Below are positions 16,747-25,140 of a stretch of DNA of 64,000 nucleotides, piece after piece. The position numbers and the translations under genes were made by a program. The notes beneath the pieces were generated by a model, which ran no database searches, had not been told where the DNA came from, and was given only the letters and a program-made list of their open reading frames with translations. How positions within the stretch are numbered: position 1 is the stretch's first letter; each line of letters starts with the position of its first letter. This DNA is from CALNYS01 sp942490855. Lineage in GTDB: Bacteria; Planctomycetota; Phycisphaerae; Phycisphaerales; UBA1924. The DNA lies in NCBI GenBank assembly GCA_942490855.1, contig CALNYS010000005.1, positions 124,001-188,000 on the forward strand, in the 5' to 3' direction.

Positions 16747-17205
16747 ATGGAAACCACCGCGACACTGAACGATTCGACGATCTCCGGCCTCCAGGACCTC
16801 ATCGAGGTCAACCTCGACAGCGGGAAGGGCTTTGAGACCGTCGCCGACAACATCGAAAACCGAGACATCGCCGCGTACTTCCGACGCTGCGGTCAGCGCC
16901 GCCAGGGCTTCGCGGGCGAGCTGCAGAGCTACGTCCGCGCCAACGGCGTCGAGCCGGAAGACTCCGGCACGATGAAGGGCAAGCTCCACCGCTGGTGGAC
17001 CGATCTGCGCGGGACCGTGCAGTCGGGCGACGAGCACGCCATGCTCGCCGAGGCCGAACGCGGCGAGGACGTCATCAAGCACACGTACGAAGATGTCCTG
17101 AAGAACACGGCCGGGAGCCCGCTCAACGCGCTCCTGCAGCAGCAGTGGATCTCGGTGAAGCACGACCACGACACCATCCGCGACATGCGCGACGCGCGTG
17201 CCTGA
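16747..17205 (+). CDS. PA2169-type four-helix-bundle protein (DUF2383)
   Basis: 152 residues, with AAAGGAG upstream. All-helical; the features ISGLQDLIEVNLDSGKGFE, Y-F-R-R-C-G-Q-R-R-Q-GFAGELQ, GEDVIKHTYEDVL and a Gln-rich end are those of the DUF2383/PA2169 family, a ferritin-like four-helix fold found in stress-induced operons. No diiron Glu/His set is evident, so metal binding is not claimed. Likely cytoplasmic: it has no signal peptide. Confidence 0.85.
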   Translation: METTATLNDSTISGLQDLIEVNLDSGKGFETVADNIENRDIAAYFRRCGQRRQGFAGELQSYVRANGVEPEDSGTMKGKLHRWWTDLRGTVQSGDEHAMLAEAERGEDVIKHTYEDVLKNTAGSPLNALLQQQWISVKHDHDTIRDMRDARA

Positions 17206-17348
17206 TCGCGAGATCCGCTCGCCGGGGCGGCGCACGACGCCGCCCGGCGCCATCTCAACGCGCCACGCCGCTCGACGAGCTTCCCTCCGGAGGCCCGCCG
17301 GGCGGTGTCCATAGGGCGCCCGCCCCTCTGCTCATCACGGGACGTTCC

Positions 17349-17528
17349 ATGCTTGTTGTGATCATCATCGTGTCGCTCTGCATCATCGCGCTGCTGTTCG
17401 CGGTCATCGTGACACGAGCCGATCTGCGCCGCGAGCTCTCGGGTGAGAACCTAAAGCCCAACAAAGCCGCTCAACGCGACGACGCACGCCGCCAGCGCGA
17501 TCGCGACGCGTCCTCAGCATCAGATTGA
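17349..17528 (+). CDS. Single-pass membrane microprotein
   Basis: 59 residues. The start MLVVIIIVSLCIIALLFAVI is one membrane helix; the rest is a hydrophilic tail rich in Arg, Asp and Gln (RADLRRELSGENLKP...). No family was recognised. A moderate purine-rich ribosome site (GGGACG) precedes the ATG. It lies between the DUF2383 and PRC-barrel genes of the same strand, with 143 and 157 bases on either side, so it probably belongs to the same stress island. Confidence 0.6.
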   Translation: MLVVIIIVSLCIIALLFAVIVTRADLRRELSGENLKPNKAAQRDDARRQRDRDASSASD

Positions 17529-17685
17529 ATCCGAACGATGCGGCACGCCGCTCATAAATGAATCGCAATTCACCGCGGGCTTATCGGGCGGTTACTCCGC
17601 GCTGCGATAACACACGTATCGAAGTGACCCATATCGATCGGCGCGTATGCCGATCGTCACTGCAACACTCATAAGGAGCGTACCT

Positions 17686-19254
17686 ATGAAAACCACCGTT
17701 CTTACAACGTCTCTCTCGCTCTCGCTTCTCGCCGGCGCCGCCGTGCCCGCGGCACTCGCCCAGATGTCGCCCGCCGAGACCCGCGCCAGCGTTGACGCCC
17801 TCACACGCCTCAGCTTCGTCCAGGCAAGCGAGCTGATGGGCTCCAAGGTCCTGAACGTCAACGGCAAGGACATCGGCTCGGTCGACGATCTCGTTGTTGA
17901 CCGCGGCTCGGGCCGTCTCACGCACGTGGTGATCCGCCACGGCGGCCTGCTCGGCTTCGGCGGCGACCGCATCGCGGCCCCTGTTGACGCGCTGACGCTC
18001 AGCCGCACGACGCCGCACGTCCGCGTGCACGCCAACATCACGCCCGAAACGATCAAGAACTTCGACCGCGTCGGCGGGAACTCGTGGTTCAACGTGGAGG
18101 ACGACAACCACTGGCTCGACTCGATCGAGTCCGATCGCGAGCACCGGCTGACGGACGCGCAGCGTCACGACCGCCACGCCGACACCGTCAAGAACGGGAC
18201 GCCCGCGATGATCCGCGGCACGATCGTCGGCGTCGAGCGATTCGACGCCAACCGCGGTCACGAGCACGTCGCCGTGAAGGTGAAGACCGAGAGCGGGGCG
18301 ACCGAACGCATCGTCTTCGGCCCCGCGTGGTTCGTTATGAGCCAGACCGCCACGCCGATGCGCGGCGAGACGATCGCGGTCTCTGCCGTGAAGATCCCCC
18401 GCGACAGCGCCGGGAGCATGGTCGCTCGCTCGTACACCATCGCGGGCACGCAGGGCGTGCTGCGCGACGCCAACGGCGCGCCGCACTGGGACGCCGAGCG
18501 CCGCAGCGGAACCGATATGTCCTCGGCCCGCTCCTCGGTCCTGCTCTCTGACATCATCGGGTCCGACGCGACAGCGCGTCGCAAGGACGCCGGCTCGATC
18601 GAGGGCGCCATCATCGAACTCAACAGCCAGCGCGTCGCCATGCTGACGCTGGACCCCGATGAGAACTTCCTCGGTATCGGTGACGACATCAAGTGCGTCC
18701 CGTGGAGCGTCGCCGGCTTCGGCAGCGAGAACGTCTCGATCGACGCGGACTACGACATGCTCGTCGCGTCCGAGTACACGCCGAAGCGAGTGATTGTCCT
18801 GACGCGCGGGGACCAGCTCGAGCCGGTCTTCGCCGCCTACGACGTCGAGCCGGTCGCGTTCGAACGGACGAGCACGAAGAAGATCGAGCGCCCGGTCAGC
18901 TGGCTTTCTGACGACGCCTCCAAGCGCTGGACGAAGGCGTACCGCAACGGCGACGACTTCTCTCTTACGGGCGAGGTCCAGAGCCTCTCGACGATGTCGT
19001 TCAAGACCGGGGACGCGCCCATGCGCACCCTGAAGCTCAAGACGAGCGATGGGACGAAGACGATCGTGCTCGGCCCGGAACGCTTCATCGAGAGCCAGCC
19101 GTGGACGCTCGGCAAGGGGACCACGGTCACCGTGAAGGGCAAGACCGTGACCTTCGATGACGAGGTCTGCCACATGGCCTCCTCGATCGATATGCCCTCG
19201 ACCAGCAGCGTCACGCTGTGGACGGACGGTTCGCCCCGCTGGCTGAAGAAGTAA
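17686..19254 (+). CDS. Secreted PRC-barrel-domain protein
   Basis: 522 residues from ATG 17686, preceded by AAGGAG (an in-frame ATG at 17647 lacks one and would spoil the signal peptide). The signal peptide ends at ALAQ. A PRC-barrel domain at about residues 45-105 (LMGSKVLNVNGKDIGSVDDL, VVIRHGGLLGFGGDRIAAP) is followed by three or four beta-rich repeats with recurring FGPxWF/LGPERF and TVTVKGKTV elements that look like domain duplications. Such periplasmic PRC proteins accompany envelope-stress genes; the biochemical role is unknown. A strong terminator follows at 19277. Confidence 0.82.
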   Translation: MKTTVLTTSLSLSLLAGAAVPAALAQMSPAETRASVDALTRLSFVQASELMGSKVLNVNGKDIGSVDDLVVDRGSGRLTHVVIRHGGLLGFGGDRIAAPVDALTLSRTTPHVRVHANITPETIKNFDRVGGNSWFNVEDDNHWLDSIESDREHRLTDAQRHDRHADTVKNGTPAMIRGTIVGVERFDANRGHEHVAVKVKTESGATERIVFGPAWFVMSQTATPMRGETIAVSAVKIPRDSAGSMVARSYTIAGTQGVLRDANGAPHWDAERRSGTDMSSARSSVLLSDIIGSDATARRKDAGSIEGAIIELNSQRVAMLTLDPDENFLGIGDDIKCVPWSVAGFGSENVSIDADYDMLVASEYTPKRVIVLTRGDQLEPVFAAYDVEPVAFERTSTKKIERPVSWLSDDASKRWTKAYRNGDDFSLTGEVQSLSTMSFKTGDAPMRTLKLKTSDGTKTIVLGPERFIESQPWTLGKGTTVTVKGKTVTFDDEVCHMASSIDMPSTSSVTLWTDGSPRWLKK

Positions 19255-19276
19255 ACTCAGCACGCGATCGCACAGG

Positions 19277-19311
19277 GCCCGCGCGGGAGCAACACCCGCG
19301 CGGGCTTTTTT
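19277..19311 (+). terminator. Rho-independent terminator after the PRC-barrel gene
   Basis: Perfect 11-bp stem GCCCGCGCGGG / CCCGCGCGGGC with loop AGCAACA, followed by six T. It ends 57 bases past the PRC-barrel stop and marks the right border of the stress island. Confidence 0.9.
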
Positions 19312-19334
19312 CAGCCACCGCCGACCCACCACCT

Positions 19335-20486
19335 GTGAGAGCCCCCGTGCCAAGCGCCTTCGATGCCGCAGCAACCTGGACGCTGGGGATCGCGTGCGCG
19401 GCGCTGACCGCCGCCACGCTGCTCCCTCTCTCCCGTCGCGGCTCGTGGTGGATACGCATCTTCGACTTCCCCAAGCTGCAACTCGCCGCCGTGGCCGCGA
19501 CACTCGCGCTGGCAGCCGCTGCGCTGGGCGCACGCCACGACTGGACCGCTCTCGACGCCGCCCTCGTCAGCGTTCTTACACTCGTCACATTCTGGAACGC
19601 CGGGCACATGCTCCCGTTCACGCTCCTCTGGCGTGCCGAAACGCCCGCGTCCCAGCCCCCTTATCACGCAGACGACCTCACCCTGATGATCGCGAACGTG
19701 CGTGTGGACAATGACGCCCACGCCAACGTCGAACGGACGATCCGCGAGATCAATCCTGATCTCCTCCTCGTGATCGAGCTCGACGAGCGCTGGGCCCGCT
19801 CGCTCGCGAGCGTTGCGAGCGACTACCCGCACCGCGTTGATGTGCCGCAACCCGACGGCCTCGGGCTCGCGCTCTGGTCGAAGGCCCCGCTCAGCAACGC
19901 GCGCGTACGCCACCTGATTTCTGAAAAACGCCCGTCGATCTGGGCGACCGTCGCCACTCCCGGCGGCGTCCCGCTGCGGTTTGTCGGCGTGCACCCCACG
20001 CCCCCGGGGCTTGACGACGACACCGGCCCAGGGCGGCGCGACAGCCGCGTGCGCGACGCCGAGCTGGTGCTCCTCGCCGACGAGGTCGCCGCGGACAGCG
20101 ACGCCGCGTGGATGATCGCCGGGGATTTCAACGACGTGGCGTGGTCGCACACGACGCGCCTCTTCAAACGCCTCAGCGGGTTGCTCGACCCGCGCGTCGG
20201 GCGACGTCTGCTCACCACGTACCACGCCAAACGCCCGCTCCTGCGCTTCCCGGTTGACCACGTGTTTCTCTCCGGCGCCATCTCGCTCGGGGACCTCTCC
20301 CGCGCGCGCCTCCATGGCTCTGATCATTTCGCGATCGTCGTGCGTTTCCGCGTCGCCCACTCCGCGAGCCCGTCGCCAACCCCGTCGAGCGACGACCGCG
20401 AGGAGAAGAACGAGGTCGTGAAAGAGGGTGTGGAGGACGCGAAGGCGAGAGACCTCGACGCACGCTCCGTGCATACGAGCTCGTAA
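19335..20486 (+). CDS. Membrane-anchored endonuclease/exonuclease/phosphatase (EEP) family protein
   Basis: 383 residues from GTG 19335, just after the terminator (a GTG at 19347 is also possible; upstream in-frame starts would fall inside the PRC gene). Three N-terminal membrane helices (about 12-90) are followed by an EEP domain: IANVRVDND (Asn), VIELDERW (Glu), GVHPTPPG, IAGDFNDVAW (Asp/Asn), VDHVF and the terminal GSDHFAIV (Asp-His). All catalytic motifs are intact, so Mg-dependent phosphodiesterase activity on a nucleic acid, lipid or sugar-phosphate substrate outside the cytoplasm is likely; the substrate is unknown. A charged tail of about 45 residues ends the protein. Convergent with the efflux operon, 13 bases apart. 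Confidence 0.87.
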   Translation: MRAPVPSAFDAAATWTLGIACAALTAATLLPLSRRGSWWIRIFDFPKLQLAAVAATLALAAAALGARHDWTALDAALVSVLTLVTFWNAGHMLPFTLLWRAETPASQPPYHADDLTLMIANVRVDNDAHANVERTIREINPDLLLVIELDERWARSLASVASDYPHRVDVPQPDGLGLALWSKAPLSNARVRHLISEKRPSIWATVATPGGVPLRFVGVHPTPPGLDDDTGPGRRDSRVRDAELVLLADEVAADSDAAWMIAGDFNDVAWSHTTRLFKRLSGLLDPRVGRRLLTTYHAKRPLLRFPVDHVFLSGAISLGDLSRARLHGSDHFAIVVRFRVAHSASPSPTPSSDDREEKNEVVKEGVEDAKARDLDARSVHTSS

Positions 20487-20499
20487 CTGCGCGGTTCCA

Positions 20500-23400
20500 C
20501 TACGCAGCGCCCCCGTCCGATGATCCCGTGTCCGGCTCGCGCTCCATCTCGGCTTTCATGCCGAAGACGAGCGCGTACCCCGCGGGGACGACGATGAGGT
20601 TCAGGAACGTCGACGTCAGCAGGCCGCCCAGCGTCACGATCGCGAGCGGCGCCAGGAGCTCGCTGCCCGGCCGCCCCGACGCGAGCGCCAGGGGAGCCAA
20701 CCCGAGTGCAGCCGAGATCGCGGTCATCAGGATCGGGACCAGCCGCTCGACCGACCCCTGCACCACCGCGTCGGCGAGCGGGACGCCCTCGGTTTGGATC
20801 AGGTGGTTGTAGTGGTTGATCAGCAGGATCCCGTTGCGCACCGCGATGCCAAAGAGCGTGATGAAGCCCACCATGCTCGCGATCGAGATGATCGGTGCGA
20901 CGTACGCGCCTCCCAGCCCCGCCAGCGCGAGCGTGTTCGTCAGCGGGTTCCCCTCGGTGAGGTAGATCGCCACGATCCCCCCGATGAGCGCGAGCGGCAT
21001 GTTGATCATCACGAGCGCCGCCGCGCGAAGTGTTCCCGTTGAGATCTGAAGCAGCATGAGCATGAGGACCGCCACCACGAGCCCCGCGACGCCGATCGTC
21101 CGCGACGCCGACCGCTGGGCCTCGAACTGCCCGCCGTAGGACACCGTCATCCTTGCCTCTTCGACTATCGGGTCCACGCGTGCCCGCACGTCCTCGACCA
21201 GATCGCCGAGGTTGGCGCCCTCCGCCACGTTCAGCGAGACCACCGCTTTGCGCTGCGCGTTCTCGCGTGTGATGAGGTTGCTCGACCGCTCCGGCCCGAT
21301 ATCCGCGACATCGCTCAGACGCACCGTCGCGCCCCCGCTCCCGCGCAGCAACAGGTCGCGCACATCGCGGATCGATTCGCGTTCTTCCGGCGCAAGTCGC
21401 ACGACAAGATCGTACTGACGCACCCCCTGCTTCACGGTGTCCACCACCTCCCCGTAGATCGCGTCGCGCACCTGCTCGGCCGCATCGGCGGGGCTCAGGC
21501 CGGCCGCCGCGAGCTCCGCGTGGCGGTACCGGATCGGGAGCGACGTGATCATCACCTCTCGGTTCGCGTTCACGTCGCGCGCGCCGGGGAGTTCGCGCAG
21601 CTCGTGCTCGATCTCTTTCGCGACGCGGCGGAGCTCGGCGAGATCCTCGCCGAAGACATTGATAGCGATAGCCGCCGGGGTCCCCGAGAGCACGTGGCTC
21701 AGGCGGTGCTCGATCGGCTGCCCGACCATCGTGGTAATGCCGGGGATGGACGCGAGCACGCGGTCGATACCGTCTCGCACCTCGCGCCGATCGCGCCCGG
21801 GCAGGACCGTGACCTCGATCTCCGAGTTGCTCACGGGCTCGGCGTGCTCGTCGCGCTCGGCGCGACCGGTGCGCCGCGACACCGATCGCACCCCGTCGAT
21901 CGCCACCAGCTGGCGTTCCACCTCTGTTGCGAGACGATCGCTCTCAACGATCGACGTACCCGGCGGCGCGAGCAGGAACAGCGTGTAGGTCCCTTCGTTA
22001 AAGGAAGGCAGGAACGACGTCCCGAACGTGCTCGCGAGCAGCAACGCCCCGAGCGTCGCGACCCCGGCCGCCCCGAGCACCCACCCCTTCAGGCGCAGCG
22101 CCGTCCGGAGCGTCGGGGTGTACCAGCGTTTGAGCGCGCGCACCAGCGCGCCGTCGCCGCTCTCGTGCCCCCCTCGCCCTTCACCCGCCAGCAGGAACCG
22201 GCACATCGCGGGAACCACCGTCAGCGCCACCACGAGCGAGGCGAGGATCGACACCATGTACGTGAGCGCCAGCGGCTGGAAGAAGCGTCCCTCGAGCCCT
22301 TGAAGGAAGAGCAACGGCACGAACACCATGACGATGATGACCGTCGCGAACACCATGGCCGGGCGGATCTCGTTGCTGGCGTCAAAGACCACTTCGACCG
22401 CCGAGCGGCGCTCGCCGGGCGCCCGCGCGTGGTTCTGCTTGAGCCTGCGGAACACGTTCTCCACGTCGATGATCGCGTCGTCGACGAGCACGCCGATCGC
22501 GACCGTGAGCCCGCCCAGCGTCATGACGTTCAGCCCGAGATCGAGCCCTTCCATCATGAGCAGACCAACCGCGAGCGAGATCGGGATCGCCGTCAGCGTG
22601 ATGAGCGTCGTCCGCACGTTCATCAGGAAGAGCACCAGGACCGCGAGCACGATGACCACCGCTTCGATCAGCACCTTCGTCACGTTGTGCACCGCGCGGT
22701 TGATGAAGTGCGACTGACGGACCACGTCCCGGTTGAGCACCACGCCGCTGGGGAGCGTGGGCTCGATCTGATCAAAGAGCGCGTCGAGCTGGCGGGTCAG
22801 GGCGAGCGTGTTGGTCCCGGGCGATTTCTGGATCGAGAGCACCACCGCGGGGCGCCCGCCCTCTGACGCCGTGCCGCGCTTCAGCGCCGGCCCCATGCAC
22901 ACGTCAGCCACCTGACCGATCGTGACAGGCACGCCGTCGTGGTGGCGGATGATCGTCCCCGCGATGTCCTCGGGACGCGTCACGCGGCTCTGCTGACGGA
23001 TAGGGATCTCGTAGTTGTCTACGTCAACGAGGTACCCGCCGCTCGCGGTGCTATGCGCCCCGCCGGCGGCTTGCACCACGTCGCCGATCGTCAGCCCGTA
23101 GAGGCGCAGGCGTTCCTGATCGACGTTGACCTGGTACTCGGGCAACTCGCCGCCGATCGCCACGCTCTGCGCGACGCCCGGCACCGCGAGGATCTTGTTG
23201 CGCAGCTCGAACTCCGCGTACGAGCGCAGCTCCATCGGGCCGACCGACCCGTCGGGCGACGCGAGAGAGATCAGCATGATCTCGCCGGCGATGGACGTGA
23301 TCGGCGTGATGAAGGGCTCAACGTCGTCGGGCAGATTCTCACGCGCGACGACCAGACGTTCCGCGACGAGCTGGCGCGCGTCGTAGAGGTTGGCCCCCCA

Positions 23401-23694
23401 CTCGAGATCCACCCACACGATGCCCAGCCCGATCGCGCTGGCGCTGCGCACGCGACGCACGCCCGACATGCCGTTGACCGCGGTCTCGATCGGGAACGTG
23501 ACGTACTGCTCGACCTCGTCGGCCGCGAGACCGCCCGACTCGGCCATGATCGTCACGGTCGGCGCGTTGAGCTCCGGGAACACGTCCACACTCATGGATG
23601 GCAGGCGGTACGCGGCGTACCCGACGACAAGCACCGCCGCGATCAGCACAAGGGACGAATACTGCAGCGAGAATCGGATGACAGCTCTGAGCAC
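20500..23694 (-). CDS. CusA/CzcA-type heavy-metal RND efflux pump
   Basis: 1064 residues, full length, with the twelve-helix RND fold and two large periplasmic loops. The TM4 proton-relay segment VAIGVLVDDAIIDVENVFRRL (near residue 400) is the HME-RND signature Asp-Asp-Glu set. The periplasmic segment RTGRAERDEHAEPVSNSEIE marks a CzcA-like subgroup; the Met residues used by E. coli CusA for Cu/Ag are not evident there, so the metal is open. It exports periplasmic metal ions across the envelope together with the adaptor and channel encoded just upstream. Last gene of the operon; 3 bases after the adaptor stop. Confidence 0.93.
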   Translation of the reverse strand: MLRAVIRFSLQYSSLVLIAAVLVVGYAAYRLPSMSVDVFPELNAPTVTIMAESGGLAADEVEQYVTFPIETAVNGMSGVRRVRSASAIGLGIVWVDLEWGANLYDARQLVAERLVVARENLPDDVEPFITPITSIAGEIMLISLASPDGSVGPMELRSYAEFELRNKILAVPGVAQSVAIGGELPEYQVNVDQERLRLYGLTIGDVVQAAGGAHSTASGGYLVDVDNYEIPIRQQSRVTRPEDIAGTIIRHHDGVPVTIGQVADVCMGPALKRGTASEGGRPAVVLSIQKSPGTNTLALTRQLDALFDQIEPTLPSGVVLNRDVVRQSHFINRAVHNVTKVLIEAVVIVLAVLVLFLMNVRTTLITLTAIPISLAVGLLMMEGLDLGLNVMTLGGLTVAIGVLVDDAIIDVENVFRRLKQNHARAPGERRSAVEVVFDASNEIRPAMVFATVIIVMVFVPLLFLQGLEGRFFQPLALTYMVSILASLVVALTVVPAMCRFLLAGEGRGGHESGDGALVRALKRWYTPTLRTALRLKGWVLGAAGVATLGALLLASTFGTSFLPSFNEGTYTLFLLAPPGTSIVESDRLATEVERQLVAIDGVRSVSRRTGRAERDEHAEPVSNSEIEVTVLPGRDRREVRDGIDRVLASIPGITTMVGQPIEHRLSHVLSGTPAAIAINVFGEDLAELRRVAKEIEHELRELPGARDVNANREVMITSLPIRYRHAELAAAGLSPADAAEQVRDAIYGEVVDTVKQGVRQYDLVVRLAPEERESIRDVRDLLLRGSGGATVRLSDVADIGPERSSNLITRENAQRKAVVSLNVAEGANLGDLVEDVRARVDPIVEEARMTVSYGGQFEAQRSASRTIGVAGLVVAVLMLMLLQISTGTLRAAALVMINMPLALIGGIVAIYLTEGNPLTNTLALAGLGGAYVAPIISIASMVGFITLFGIAVRNGILLINHYNHLIQTEGVPLADAVVQGSVERLVPILMTAISAALGLAPLALASGRPGSELLAPLAIVTLGGLLTSTFLNLIVVPAGYALVFGMKAEMEREPDTGSSDGGAA

Positions 23695-23697
23695 GGC

Positions 23698-25140
23698 TTA
23701 GTCCTCCCCGTCGTGGAAGGTGCCGTCGGGGTGGAAGTGCCCGCCCCGTTGTGCTGAACCGCTCGTCCCGAGCATCAGCTGGAACGCGCCGTCGAGCACC
23801 ACCTCGTCGCCCACGCCCACGCCGTTGAGCACCTCGACCCAGCGCCCGTCGTCGGCCCCGAAGGTGGCGACGGTGCGGATCACCGCGTCCGGGTCGTCGG
23901 GCGCGCGCTTGAAGATGATCGGAGTCAGCCCGTCGCGCTGGACCGCCGCGAGCGGGATCGCCGGCACGGCGTCAACGGTCGAGTCGGTCACCACCTCGAG
24001 CTGCGCCGACACCCCGGCCCGCGCCCACTCGCTCAGTGATGACGGGACCACGTAGAGCTCGAGCGTCCGGTCGTTCGCGTTCGCCGTGAGCCCGAGCGCG
24101 ATGCTCCCGGACATCGTGTCCTGGAGCGGAACCGCGCTCCCCGCGGCCGTCGGCGTGGGCGGGACGATCCGCCCCTCCAGCCCCTCTCGCAAAACGCCCA
24201 GATCGCTCTGGAGCGCCGACGCGCGGAACCGCAGCCGGTCGGGGTGCACGACGGTCAGCACCGAGGTCTCCTGCGTCGCCCACGCCCCGTTCGTCAGGCC
24301 GATCATCTCAACGACCCCGGGTTCTTCGGCGCGCACAACGATGTCCCCCATACTCCGCCAGCGCGGACGCGGCCCGCTGGGCGTGTCCGTCTCGACCACG
24401 AGCGCATCGACGGGTTCGAGCACGAGCGAGGACAGGGTGTCGAGCAGAAGGTCGCGCCCGGCGCGCGCCGCAGTGAGCCCCGCCCGCGTCTCGGACTCGT
24501 CCGCGCCGAGCTCCGCTTCCTTCTCGAGCACCTCCGCGAGATCCGCCTCGGCCGTCGAGACTCTGTCGCGCGCTTCGATGAGCTCGCGCAGCCTGCCGCC
24601 GCCGGCCTCGGCCACCCCTTCGAGCTGCTCCACGCGTTCATGACGGATCGCGATGATCTGCTGGAGCTGGTCCTCGTGCGCACGGTGCGCCTCGCGGAGC
24701 GGTCCGAAACTGTCCAGACGAGTCTGCAGACGCTGGATCGAGGACTCCGCGAGCGTCAGCTCCTGCTGGAGCTCGCGCCACGCGGGCGAGTCGATGCGGT
24801 AGAGCGGCGTCCCCGCACCGACACGATCGAACTGATCCACGAGCAGCTCGACGCGCCCGGGGAGCATCGTCCGGTACTCCCGGCGAGCCGTCGGCAGGTA
24901 CTCGAACCGCCCGGGCGCGCGCAGCGTTTGCTCGATGCGCCGCAGCTCGACGCCGACGAACGTGATGCCCAGGTTGGAGCGCACGGTGGCGGGGATCTCG
25001 ACGCGGTCGGTGTCCGCGTCGTCGTGTTCGTCGTGTTCCTGCGCCGCCGAATCGGGGCGCCCGCTGTCCCCGCAGCCCGGCAGCACCACGATGGCGAGGA
25101 GCGCGCAGACGAAGAGAGATCGCAGTGTGGAGGTGTTCAT
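23698..25140 (-). CDS. CusB-type periplasmic adaptor (membrane fusion protein), lipoprotein
   Basis: 480 residues with lipobox VVLPGC (Cys23). An Asp/His-rich segment at 36-46 (HDEHDDADTD) could bind metal ions. Then come the barrel-sandwich start (RAPGRFEYLP...MLPGRVELLVDQFDRVGAGTPLY), a long alpha-helical hairpin (about 110-230), the closing lipoyl half and beta-barrel domain (SIALGLTANANDRT), and a C-terminal segment ending GGHFHPDGTFHDGED, again His-rich. It links the RND pump to the TolC-like channel. The first four bases overlap the channel gene's stop (ATGA). Confidence 0.92.
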   Translation of the reverse strand: MNTSTLRSLFVCALLAIVVLPGCGDSGRPDSAAQEHDEHDDADTDRVEIPATVRSNLGITFVGVELRRIEQTLRAPGRFEYLPTARREYRTMLPGRVELLVDQFDRVGAGTPLYRIDSPAWRELQQELTLAESSIQRLQTRLDSFGPLREAHRAHEDQLQQIIAIRHERVEQLEGVAEAGGGRLRELIEARDRVSTAEADLAEVLEKEAELGADESETRAGLTAARAGRDLLLDTLSSLVLEPVDALVVETDTPSGPRPRWRSMGDIVVRAEEPGVVEMIGLTNGAWATQETSVLTVVHPDRLRFRASALQSDLGVLREGLEGRIVPPTPTAAGSAVPLQDTMSGSIALGLTANANDRTLELYVVPSSLSEWARAGVSAQLEVVTDSTVDAVPAIPLAAVQRDGLTPIIFKRAPDDPDAVIRTVATFGADDGRWVEVLNGVGVGDEVVLDGAFQLMLGTSGSAQRGGHFHPDGTFHDGED

